Shown here: in pieces, positions 11,265-21,082 of the stretch
How positions within the stretch are numbered: position 1 is the stretch's first letter
How the letters are laid out: every line of letters begins with the position of its first letter
Source: Gracilaria domingensis
Taxonomy: Eukaryota > Rhodophyta > Florideophyceae > Gracilariales > Gracilariaceae
NCBI GenBank assembly: GCA_022539475.1
Contig: VCMS01000049.1
Coordinates: 275,997 to 339,996, forward strand
Direction of reading: 5' to 3'
DNA length: 64,000 nt
Notes under the pieces: model-generated
Databases searched by the model: none
Told to the model about the DNA's origin: nothing
The model's input: only the letters and a program-made list of their open reading frames with translations
Program-made: the position numbers and the translations under genes

Positions 11265-12090
11265 TGGAGCTTGCGAAAAACTACGTTCGTTGTCATAAAA
11301 TGGCAATTTGGGCAATAGAAAAAATAAATTCAATCTTTGTAAGTTTTTAAGTTTTGATAGAGTGACGTGAAAGGGGTGCGCGCACGTAGCATTACCGCTG
11401 CAAGTTACAAACATGGTGTTCTATTTAACACAATATCTCGCAAATGTTCGCGAATATTCGCGAATCTTTTGAATATTTGCGAACATCTGGAAATGCAAAT
11501 ATTCGGAAACGAACAAAAACTTGTGCCAAATATTGACGTATACGTTTGTTCATATCGTACTATCTCCCGTTTCCTAAACATCTTCGTTCATGCCTGTTAG
11601 ATTCTGTAGACAACGCAGACGTATGTCAATTAGTTTTGCTATATTCGCGCGCTAAAGAGCCGAATATTCGCGAATATAGGCAAAAATTAAGAAATGTAGA
11701 GAGCGAATAATCTGGCTTCAGAGATAATTGACGTAATTCAAGCTAGTAGTACGTAAAACAATAGTTTGGCTTCCACATAACACATTTCGTTAGTTGGCGG
11801 AAGAACTAGCGTCTTTATAAAGAACGTGAAGAACTGGAATATTCGCGAACATATTAATGTTCGGTTGAAGGAAACAGTAAGTTGGATCTCGCCTTTGCCA
11901 CACATTGACATATAGCAAAATAATTTACAAATTTAAGAAATTGTGTCACGTAAGACAGTGTACAAGTTGTCGAATGGTTGCTTCTGACAGTTCGTAGTAC
12001 ACGAATTTTGGTCGCTGGCATTGTTGTTCTTATTTGATTACAACGAAGCGATTATATATTTAAATACACGCATTACCGCAAGCTCCTGTT
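11265..12090. mobile_element. MITE-like element with TTCGCGAA motifs, copy A
   Basis: The block of about 820 bp is bounded by GGAGCTTGCG at the left and its reverse complement at the right, near 12078. Inside are several GTTCGCGAATATTCGCGAA-type palindromes (around 11446-11490 and 11838). A second block at 17701-18537 has the same ends, motifs and order, including an ATGTTCGxTTGAAxGAAA box near its right side. It has no coding capacity. I could not find a convincing target duplication. Confidence 0.55.
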
Positions 12091-12299
12091 CTGTTCCGTG
12101 ACCGTTTTGCTTGGTTCAAAGCTTCTTTAGTGGGGAAGATATCGTGCTTTCTGGTAGTGTGCCAGGATGTACCAGAAAGAAAAAAACGTTGGAATGAGAA
12201 GGATTTTCAGGTGCTGTTCAAGTGTTGAGCCCACCCCCCTGTAGTTCATGTCAAAAGACGGAGATTTCCGCGAGCTCCGTGCGCCCCTTGTACGCATAA

Positions 12300-12445
12300 C
12301 CCCATGACACCAAGGTGAGGTATTTTCCTCACCCAATTTTTTGGGTGCAGTGGGATGTGCTGGTCCCACTCACTCACCCAGGGTGCAGTAGTCCCGACAT
12401 AAGGTGCAATGCACCCTGGCAAGGTGCGCTCACCTTGCTCCAGGG
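12300..12445 (+). repeat. Left terminal inverted repeat of the piggyBac-like element
   Basis: It starts CCCCATGACACC and contains internal small inverted pairs such as AAGGTGCAATGCACC and AAGGTGCGCTCACCTT. Homology to the right end continues for another 20 bases or so, but there the right copy is displaced by the nested insertion. Confidence 0.9.
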
Positions 12446-12949
12446 CGCACTCACCTTATGGTGGGACCACATTCATTCGGGCAATGATGTTTATCAGCGG
12501 AACTAAGGCTCTTAGGCTCTTCTTTGGCTTCTGTGATACGTATTGGACAGTCCAACAGAGCCCAATTCAATAGTCGCACCAAAACGGTTGGACTGCAACA
12601 ATTGCCCCTTGTATATCACCAATCTTCTCTACGTTTACGCTTCTTTTCTGGACCCGATCATTTTTGCTCAACAAATTCTATGACACTTTTTCCATACAAT
12701 CGCTAGAGTTAGACAATAGAACTGTCAACAGCTTTGGATTAAGTGAATCTCGTGCGTATATCATTACCGTATGTGGGATGTGAGCAATGTCTATTGGTTT
12801 TCGCCTTTGCTTCAGCATCATGCGCTTAGGATACTGACTTGTGTTCTACCCTGCTTATACAGAACGACGTAAAAAGCAAATCGTAAAGTAAGACCCGTGT
12901 TGGTGTTGCAGAAGTTTCAGCATCAAACGCACTCTTTTTATCTCTTTAC
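12446..12949. other. Non-coding sub-terminal region of the transposon
   Basis: This is about 500 bp between the left TIR and the 3' end of the transposase frame. I see no gene, repeat or clear regulatory site in it. Confidence 0.5.
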
Positions 12950-15900
12950 TTAGTGGCTTGGTACGCTGCTTCCGGCAACGTTTTGCGGTTCATTCAACCC
13001 ACGTTTCATCAGTTCCTGTAGTTCTTCATTTGGTATTGTTGCTCTGACAAGCACTCTGTTTTTGTGCCAAGGATCCCAACAGCGAGAGCAAATTGCTTGC
13101 CTACACAAAACACACCATAGCTTTTGTCTGGCACCCCCTTTCTTTCTGAAAACTTCTCCGTTCTTCTTAATAGTGTGGCTGTAAGAACAAAGAGAGCAAT
13201 ACGACTCTTTCCATTTCACCTTTCTATGCAACCGTGAGCCGGACAATCTCCTAATCGTATCCTCTGCTCTGTTGTACTTTTCTACAACGTTGCGCTTAAA
13301 CAAAGGCTCTATCTGCAACGAAGGCAAGGAATCACCTTCAATGCTGTTTGCAACGTTACAACTTTCACGTGTGTGCTCTCTTGAGTTCTCTAATTGTAAA
13401 TTCTTCTTGTACTCTTTCGCAAGTTGTCTCGCGTAATCTGCAAATGTTGTGCATCTGGATACATCGTGACGTAACTCCCTGTACCCTTTGCCTCTGGGTA
13501 CATCCTGCCACGTCTCTGGTAAAGCTCCACGGTTCTTGGCTTTTGACAAACGGTATAAAACGGCGGCATTATTGACCTGAGCGCACAGAAGTCTTCCAAT
13601 TATGCTAACGATCGGGTTCTCCGAGGCATTTGTATAACAAAGGGAAGTCAATACTCTGCTGAACTCGTCCACTCCTCCCTTGAAGTGGTTCCAATACACA
13701 AGAGCAGCAGGTCGGATCATTCTGGCTGGAGGAAGAGTCCCATTTTTCTCCACTAAGTGTTTGTAAGCACAGGTTAAGTTGTAGTAAGTGGCATAGGAGT
13801 GAAGATCTGTAGCATGCGTCAGGGGCAGCGTGTTGTCGTATTCCTTTGGGATATGACTTGCACTTTCTCCAACCCACTCGAATCATCCAACCCTTAACGA
13901 AGACAATAAATAACTGTACTGGTACAACAAAGTATTCGTGAACTCAATGATTGACGCATAGATAATTTCTCCGACGCCAGTTTTGCTTCCTTTTGCAACC
14001 ACAAAACATACTTTTTCTGTTCCTGAACACAAAGCGTGGTGAAGACACTGCATTCGATAGCCCGTGGAAGGAACAACGTCTTGAAATAGTTGCAACACGT
14101 CTTCACTTGTTCCAACAGATTTTAACACCGATAACGCCCCATACTTCCTCCGTACTTCTCTGGCCTTCTCAATCGTTCTTAATGCGGTCATTGTCTTTAT
14201 CTCAACAGCACATACGTTCTCCTCATCGGCTTTAATATTGGTGTAAGACATCAAAGCATCGGGGCTGTCAGAAACCATTGGTTCAGACTTTGAAGAAATT
14301 AGACCAACTGTGCGAATGTAACCAACTTTAAGCTGGACTGTATCGTCGACATGACCCTCTCGGCATCGAATCGCAGCGCTATTGTCAATAAAAAGTGAAG
14401 GTAGTGCCTTCAGAACCTGTCCTTCGTTAAAAAGTCCTTCCTTCATTCCTAAAGTGCTCACTAAAGGTTTCATGACCCAGCAGTCAAGCGAACTTTTGTA
14501 CATGGATTCGCGAAATGATTTCACATCATTCTGTAATTGCTGGTCTTCGTTGAGTACCTGCGGACTACTGTCCTCGAGAGTTATTCTTCCATATGAAACG
14601 TCCGACTTCAATTTCAAAACCTTTTCTACAAATGGAGTTTTTCTAATAGATCCAGGCACAGGATGCCCCACTCTGCTCATGATTGAAATAAGCTCTGCTC
14701 TGGTCTTCGATGAAATGACCTCAGAACTTGACTGAAGCAAAAAATCTCTTGCTTCTTGAAAGTCGTTGAGGGACTGGCTAGAACAAAGTTCAATATTAAC
14801 AGTGTGGCATATATGCTTAGCCCGCACCTCCAGACACAATCGCACCTCCTCATAATCATCACGGAAACGTGTAGATCCCAATCCAGTTTCTTTAGCTCTT
14901 GTCAAGTCGGAGAGAGCTCTGACGTTCGCTTCAAAATTCTGCGCTAAGGTTCGTACAAATGTGCTGCTTGTACGGGACGTAAATTCAAATGCCCGCGCCA
15001 AGAACCAAACCGGATCTTCAGATTGCAGTAAAGTGACCTCTTCAGTCTTTGCCAACAGCTGTGCAACCTTTTGCCGGCCATTGTGACTTAGCAAATAGTC
15101 ATGTGTTCCTTCCGCCCTCAACTCGTTCTGAAACACTCTGTGAAATCTCTCACGCTCTTCTGCACTATTAACAAGCTTAAACCCGGTCTTCGTTATCAAA
15201 ACAAACTTCGACGAATTAAACATTGGGTCATTATTATGATAGACACTTGCGATACGTCCGCTGTAGCTTTCACGGTATACAATAGCTTCCACTGGGCGAC
15301 CTGTGGAACTTTTCGGTTTGCGGCGAGCAGAGTAAATTGCTCTACACCCCTTTTCGCTGACAGCAACTCCTTTGTGACGTTTGCGAATAGGTCCATCCCC
15401 AAAAACGAAAGGATAGTCAAGTGTTCGCTTATGAGTTCCAAGAATTGTAGCACCAAGTCGATCATTAATAAAGTTGATAGACTCTTGATGACTGTACCCT
15501 CTGTCGGCTGCAAAGACCATATCAACCATAGGTCGAATAGGACCGGACGTAGGCACACCTTGCAGTAGCCTTATTAGTCGCTCCCATCCATCTAAAGACT
15601 GCTCTCCGACTCTTGAGAAGTGACGCGCGAGAAAGACGGGATTCAACGCAGAACAAATCGCATTATTAACAGGACCAAGCGCCTTTTTTGGGTTGTTAAC
15701 GTGGCTGAGTGCTGTCAGCTGTGCAACAGCACGAGAGCGCAGCCGCTGGTGATCATCGTCTAAACTTAAGATACTACGGCCTGGAAGCAGTAAAAATAAC
15801 CTGTTGATTGATGCCAGTTCATCCTCGAGCTCAGTGGTAAGAGCATTGGCTCTTCGCGGTAGATTTGACCATCCATTTCCATAGCTTTCAACGCGCTGTC

Positions 15901-17059
15901 TTCGCTCCGGATTGAAACATAAAGCAGACCAAATGTCATTGTACCGCACCCCAGATATCCCGACTTGAAAGAAGAAGTCTGTGTTCTCCTTCGCCGTCAT
16001 AGTCTGCACAGATGTGGAGTACGAAGCAGCCAACACGTGCTGAATAATTACTCCTTTGATTTCAAAAGCAGAAGTAAGAGGTTTCTTGCGGGCACGGAGT
16101 ACGCGATTGACATTAAGAGCTACTTTCGAAAGAACGTAGTCCGGAAGAAAAACATCAAACGTCGAGAGGCGTGTGAGGTTGCTCTCATTAGTTTCAGCCC
16201 GACCGTTGCTTCCATCTTCTTGAATTTCCTTCGTAACGTTTTTAAGGATCATGTTCGCCTCGTATAGAAATTTTTGACCTAGCTCATTGTTCAACTCATC
16301 CACTTCAAGATCCAAAACTTTAAAGGGGGAAGCATACTGCTAATTACCAAGACCTGTCACATTGTTTCTGTTACAATCATTTGAAACATCGTCTTCACAT
16401 TCTGTTCCAGTCTGCCCAGAACCCATGCTTTCCTCGAGTGTACAATCCATTTCATTGTGGAACAACGATGCCCAAACGTCTTCAACGGCCGTAGTGCGTG
16501 CTTCGATTGCGTTTGTAGTTACGCTCTCTAGGCTATTCCGGGCATCAAATGTTTGCCTATCTCGGTACAAATTTCGACCTTCTGTTGCTGGAATTGTTGT
16601 AGACTAGTTGTGTTGGTCGCCGTCATTAATCAGATCAATAGTTGATCCAGTGGTGCATGTTTCTGACTGACTGGCATTTGGCACGACGTACGTTGGGTCC
16701 ATGTCACTGCCTTCTCGTCCTTCCTCTGGATTGTGGTTTGTGTTCATTGTGTTTAGTGTTTGATCGTCTTGCGAGTGGTAAAGATTTGTGTGCGTTGGAA
16801 ACGGTGATGTGGAAATACTGAGGTTGATCGGTTCATTGTCTTTTTCGTGCACAGGTGGAGAGTGCAGTGTAGTTTGAACTACAATCATGTCTTGGTCTGC
16901 GTCTGAGTGAAACTGATCGCCACTGAACGATTCAATTGGATCGTTTGGACTCGGAGGAGACGTGTCTACCTCACACTGCGTTATGGGAGGATGTCGCATC
17001 TGTAAGATCGTTAGATGGCAATGACGATAGAGCAGGATATTGAAAGAGGCTAGGTGCAA
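12950..17059 (-). pseudogene. Piggybac-like transposase with PD-(D/E)XK-like domain; three in-frame stops
   Basis: A single minus-strand frame of 1370 codons is broken only by TAG 16604-16606, TAG 16340-16342 and TGA 13883-13885, with no frameshift. The N-terminal 250 residues are low-complexity and Ser/Asp-rich. A DDE-type core follows: the ILSLDDDHQR segment (about 15760) and AADRGYSHQES (about 15500). About 1200 bp further on is a nuclease-like block, SDSPDALM ... CAVEIKT ... YRMQCLHHAL (14270-14040), which fits a PD-(D/E)XK fold. After the TGA come YWNHFKGGVDEF, a typical piggyBac C-terminal signature, and a Cys-rich finger (CSLC, then WCVLCRQAICSRCWDPWH). I recall oomycete transposase-like proteins with the same order; this is unverified. 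The start codon is uncertain. Confidence 0.78.
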
Positions 17060-17110
17060 TATCTTTCTGTCCGAGTTGCTGGGCCCTGGATCAAGGTGAG
17101 TGCGCCCTGG

Positions 17111-18844
17111 GAAACTCGGGAAATGCAGAAAATGAACTATTTTTAAAAATTATAGTTCAATAAGCAGTAAAAGCGTTGATTAATAATGTTTACAGCAAGG
17201 CCTTTCCCAAATGTGGTAAGTTACAAACAGATAAATTTTAACTTTGCATACACGAAAGCTCATGTGCACAATACAGTAGGCATGCTAAAAGAAGAATGGC
17301 TCTGAAAAAGCCTTTACTATTATTTTAATGATAAATTTGAATATATTTGATGATGACTTCGAACTTATCATCGTGAACTTGTGATAACATGCATAACATC
17401 ACCTTCCAGACGCCTGAGCTTTGGTGTTAGAAAGTGTTAATGTCTTGGATATTAGGTACGCCTGTTAATTTCAACTTGTAGTTTCGTGAGCTTAACATTT
17501 GAATATTCCGAAACAAACGAATTTTAAGCTACAGAGGTGACAACTTGCAACATTTTGCCAGTTTTTGGTGTAGGTAACAAGATGAGACTTCAAAAAGCTT
17601 TTTTTCTACATTATCAAATTATTTGATTGTCGAAGCTCAACACTATTATGATTGAGCTCTTGTTTGAGATCGAAGTCTCATTTGAAAATGACACTCGTTT
17701 CACTGGAGCTTGCGGGAATCGCCGTTTGTTGACATAAACTAACAAGTAATTACAGGCGTCAGCATGTAAGACATTGTAGATTTATTTGGACCAATTTCAC
17801 ATAAAGTTACAATCACGTGATAGGTGTCACATTAGATATTGTAGGTTTCCAAAAATGATTGTTATTCGGCAAAAAGATCTTGGAAATGTTCGTGAATATT
17901 CGCGAACAATGCGAATATTGGCGAATGTTCGAAAAAGCAGAAGTTTAAGAACGAACAAAATAGAGCTCCCGAATTTTACTAGAAGCCGTGCAGTATAACC
18001 TACAATTTTTGTTCTATGTAACGACCAGCTATAGATCTATTGAGATGTAGTGAAGAGTAAGAAAGTAGTTTCCAAGAAACGTAATGTTCGCGTGGCGAAC
18101 ATGAAAAATATTCGCGAACATGAGCGTTTTTTTAAGAATTTGAAGCGGCGAATACTTCTTTTGTAGAAGTCAAAAACCGTATCTGAGTTCTAGGCGTAGA
18201 CAGTGCTGGTCATGCTTTCAAACTATATGCTTTATGTCTATGAAGACAAATTACTTTGTCTAATAAGGTTTGTTCTATCTCAAAATGTTCGCGAACAAAA
18301 AAATGTTCGTTGAAAGAAAACAGTAATTTCAACATACGGTCAAGTTGTAGGCTTCTTTAGCAAAAAGTTTGGGTAAATACCAGAGCGTGACAGGAACAAC
18401 CTGTCAACTTACAAAGGTATACGTTTTTAATAAAAATTGAGACTAATCCTTTGGACGAACATTGTTGTACTTTCTGAAACAACTGCAAAATTTTGCTCTT
18501 TCAATATCAACTTCCGGTGTTTCCCGCAAGCTTCTGATCTCAAGAACTCTACAAAAGTCATCAACCGATGTAACTCTTGTACATGTAGTTGATGACTGAA
18601 ATGTTGCTAAAGAGAACAAACGCTCATTAGTCTACTGTAAATCAATCAATACAAAGGTAAAGTCCAGATTGATACCTTTTCCAATAGGCAGTATTCTTCT
18701 TTCGTAAGATTTTTGTAAACCGTTGCATGGCTGGCACGTCTTTTAGTTCCAATTCTAGGGTAACTTTAAAATTAGCATACTTACATACGGTTGACATACG
18801 TAAGGCTCGTCAAATATTCTGCTTTTTTCGCAATTCCCGAGTTT
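17111..18844. mobile_element. Nested 1.7-kb element inside the right TIR
   Basis: GAAACTCGGGAAATGC at the left and its near-perfect reverse complement at the right (GCAATTCCCGAGTTT) flank 1.73 kb of non-coding DNA. CCCTGG stands outside both ends (17105-17110 and 18845-18850). Removing the block plus one CCCTGG rebuilds the sequence seen in the intact left TIR (CCAGGGCGCACTCACCTT). The insertion is therefore real and younger than its host transposon. The family is unknown, and the exact duplication length is unclear because TIR and flank overlap. Confidence 0.7.
17701..18537. mobile_element. MITE-like element with TTCGCGAA motifs, copy B
   Basis: This copy shares its GGAGCTTGCGGGAA ends and internal GTTCG(T/C)GAATATTCGCGAA clusters with the block at 11265-12090. 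It sits inside the nested 1.7-kb element, itself inside the large transposon, so three insertions are stacked. It may be the core of that nested element, not a separate insertion. Confidence 0.5.
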
Positions 18845-18991
18845 CCCTGGAGCAAGGTGAGCGCACCTTGCCAGGGTGCATTGCACCTTATGGCGGGACT
18901 ACTGCACCCTGGGTGAGTGAGTGGGACCAGCGCACCCCACTGCACCCAAAAAAATTGGGTGAGGAAAATACCTCACCCTGGTGTCATGGGG
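18845..18991 (-). repeat. Right terminal inverted repeat of the piggyBac-like element
   Basis: It is the reverse complement of 12300-12445 with a handful of differences and ends GGTGTCATGGGG followed by ATAA. Confidence 0.9.
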
Positions 18992-18995
18992 ATAA

Positions 18996-19961
18996 ATTGC
19001 GTTCATCATCATTGTACGCAACAAGGACAAATTCAGTCCCGGTTTCTGAGAGGCCTGTGGACGCCATTTTTGGGCGGAATGACGTGGGTGGTGACAAACC
19101 CGAGGAGAGCAACAAAGATTGTTCGAGAGTACCAGCCTAAACGGCGAAAGACGATAGTGTAGCTCAGCGATAGGGACAGCCCAGAACAACAGAAACAGAG
19201 CAACACACCCGGTAACCAACGTGTCTCGAAAGCCCACAGCCAGGTGGAGCGACAACAGGAAGGTACCACGGTAATGCAAGACACGGCCCGAGTTCGTGAA
19301 GGGAACGAGGGCGTTCGAATAGTAAAGAAGGTCGCAATGTGCGAACGAGCCCAACAGAGGGCACCACACTGCAACTTCAGGAAAGGTGGCGGGAGACCGA
19401 GCCGCCAGTAAAGAGGAAAGAGGGAGGAAAGGTTGGTGGCAGGGAAGCACAGACCGTGCTGAGGGGAAATGGTGGGTGCCAAAAGGAGGAGGTGGAAGTC
19501 GACGACGAAGAAGGGGAAGAAACAGTTTGCAAAGGTGGAGAGGGAGGGTCGTCGAGAGAGAGTGGTCTACCCGAGCCGAGTTAGTGGTGAGGTCTCGAGC
19601 TCGGGGGTTTATATAGAAAGCTGAACTTGAGATATAGTCTGACGTGGCGTGTTCTTTCTATTCTACACCTAGAAAGAATGGAGTTATTTCCGTGACGTTT
19701 CTCTAAAGTGAGTACATGATCGGTCTTCCATGTCGGGGTGTTGTCCGACTCCATTACACGCTATGATGTATGTACCTGTGACGGCGTTATGTTATTCGAA
19801 TATTTGTCAATGTCCCCTTGGTCCCCCAGTTACCCAGGTATGCCCTATCAAAGTCCTGTGCCGACTGTCGCGAACCAGGATAAATGTCTTTCCACCCGAT
19901 GCTCTGCCACTAGTTTTCCGTTCCTCACGATCCCGATCTTAGTTACTTTTCTCCGTCGAAC
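18996..19961. other. Intergenic region with purine-rich tract and TATA-like box
   Basis: No supported gene. The plus strand is strongly purine-rich at about 19380-19560 (GGAGGAGGTGG and GAAGGGGAAG type sequence). TTTATATAG at 19608-19616 is a good TATA-like box in plus orientation. It could serve the small gene at 19962, some 350 bp downstream. Confidence 0.4.
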
Positions 19962-20420
19962 ATGTCGGCCAAGCAAGTTCTGACTATGGTTACTGATGAT
20001 GATACGGACCATTCTGGTGTTCCCCATATGCCTTCAACAGTGATAGAGCGCGAAGCTGAAGAGGTTGATAGTGATGCCGTTGCAAAGGAGGAGGCAGAAG
20101 CGGACTCCGATACTGATATCGAGGAGAGAATTGAGGCCGAAATTGCAGACTTCGAGCTTGTCTTGTATCGCCTGTTGTCCGGCGAAGCAAGGGAGGCTGC
20201 CAACCTTTACAAAGGTATCCGGGCTTTGCCGGCTTTGTTTGTGCCAGGTTTGGGCTTTGGTCTTACGCTCTTTGCCTTAGCGCGGCGCTCATCGCGCCGC
20301 GCTGCCGTTGTCGATAGGGTGCGCTTAGCGGCGCGCGACACGGTCAGTGTCGCCAGCGTCCCTGTCGCCAAGAAACAGAAAACAGGAGACGGGGCATCGA
20401 GCCAGTCAGTTGCGACTTGA
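19962..20420 (+). CDS. Small acidic protein of unknown function
   Basis: The 152 codons start at ATG 19962, in a favourable context (AACATGT), with a TATA-like box upstream. Residues 30-65 are strongly acidic (EREAEEVDSDAVAKEEAEAD) and may form a helix. The middle has a short hydrophobic stretch (LPALFVPGLGFGLTLFAL, about residues 89-106). The tail is basic with a KKQK motif. The codons after the hydrophobic part are built from CGCGGCGC palindromes like those in the array downstream, so that end may have been shaped by repeat spread. I do not recognise a family; it may not be a real gene. Confidence 0.4.
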   Translation: MSAKQVLTMVTDDDTDHSGVPHMPSTVIEREAEEVDSDAVAKEEAEADSDTDIEERIEAEIADFELVLYRLLSGEAREAANLYKGIRALPALFVPGLGFGLTLFALARRSSRRAAVVDRVRLAARDTVSVASVPVAKKQKTGDGASSQSVAT

Positions 20421-20509
20421 TTCAACCTGTGCTGAATGTTGAGGCTGCCGCGTGGCTTTGCTTCTTGCGCGATGCTTCTGCCTTTCCAATAAACTTCCCC
20501 TGCTTGCGG

Positions 20510-20840
20510 CGATATGCGGCGCCACCTCTCTTCTCCTTCTGTGCCGCGCGCTACGCGCGGCGTCTTTCATCACCGCCGCGCGACAGCGCGCGGCACTCTT
20601 CATTCCGCACCGCGCAGCGCTGCGCGGCGCTCTTCATTCTGCGCCGCACAGCTCTGCGCGGCGCTTCCCAACGCCCCGCGGGAGCGCGCGGCGCATTTCC
20701 TTCTACGCCGCGCGACAGCGCGTGGCGTACCTCATTCTGCGCCGCGCAGCGGTGCGCGGCGCCCGGCGGCTGTGGCGCGCGATGATGCGCGACGCCTTCC
20801 TGAAGCGCCGCGCAACGCTGCGCGGCGCTCGGTGTGTTGG
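20510..20840. repeat. Tandem array of GC-rich hairpins, about 35-bp period
   Basis: About nine imperfect units follow each other. Each is a palindrome of the form GCGCCGCGC-n5-GCGCGGCGC followed by a pyrimidine-rich spacer such as TCTTCATTCT. The paired arms vary together in several units, for example GCGCCGCGCAGCGCTGCGCG and CCGCGCGACAGCGCGCGG. Two similar palindromes lie upstream near 20281-20300. Long ORFs across the array come from its high GC and are not convincing genes. Confidence 0.8.
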
Positions 20841-20902
20841 ATGAGGGCGCAGCTTCTTGCCGTCGCCCTCATCTCTTCTTCCGCTGAGCTGGAAAAATTC
20901 TT

Positions 20903-20939
20903 GGGGGGGTGTCCCAGAGAATTCCTTGGACACCCCCCC
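20903..20939. repeat. G7/C8 stem-loop after the hairpin array
   Basis: GGGGGGGTGTCC at 20903-20914 pairs perfectly with GGACACCCCCCC at 20928-20939 across a 13-base loop. It lies between the hairpin array and the next gene, and its function is unknown. Confidence 0.7.
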
Positions 20940-21082
20940 CCGCAAACGCCACCACAAGGCCCTTCTCCATCGTTTATCATGTAGCATTCTCTTTCCTTAG
21001 CCTTACGAACTAATAAGATGCCATGCCATTCGATCGCTAGTATAGAACAATACGACGAAGCCTACCTGCAACGCTCAGCAGA

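Larger units (their letters stand above)
12300..18991 (-). mobile_element. 6.7-kb piggyBac-like DNA transposon with 146-bp TIRs
   Basis: Both ends are CCCCATGACACC (inverted on the right). Inverted repeats of about 146 bp, 12300-12445 and 18845-18991, match at roughly 95 percent by eye. ATAA stands immediately outside each end (12296-12299 and 18992-18995), a 4-bp target duplication as expected for piggyBac-type and related elements. The interior holds one minus-strand transposase frame of 1370 codons. The right TIR region was later split by a nested 1.7-kb element, whose removal restores the inner TIR sequence. Near-identical ends and an almost open frame point to a fairly recent insertion. 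Confidence 0.88.

Noticed and set aside
1406-13885. Reassigned genetic code in which TGA is an amino acid
   Set aside because: The intact carbonic anhydrase ends with TGA, gag itself ends with TGA, and a gag homologue has an arginine codon at one internal TGA. Decay of CGA is simpler.
20510-20840. CRISPR array or coding repeat protein
   Set aside because: Units vary in length and the hairpins abut pyrimidine spacers that are themselves similar. The open frames are explained by high GC.
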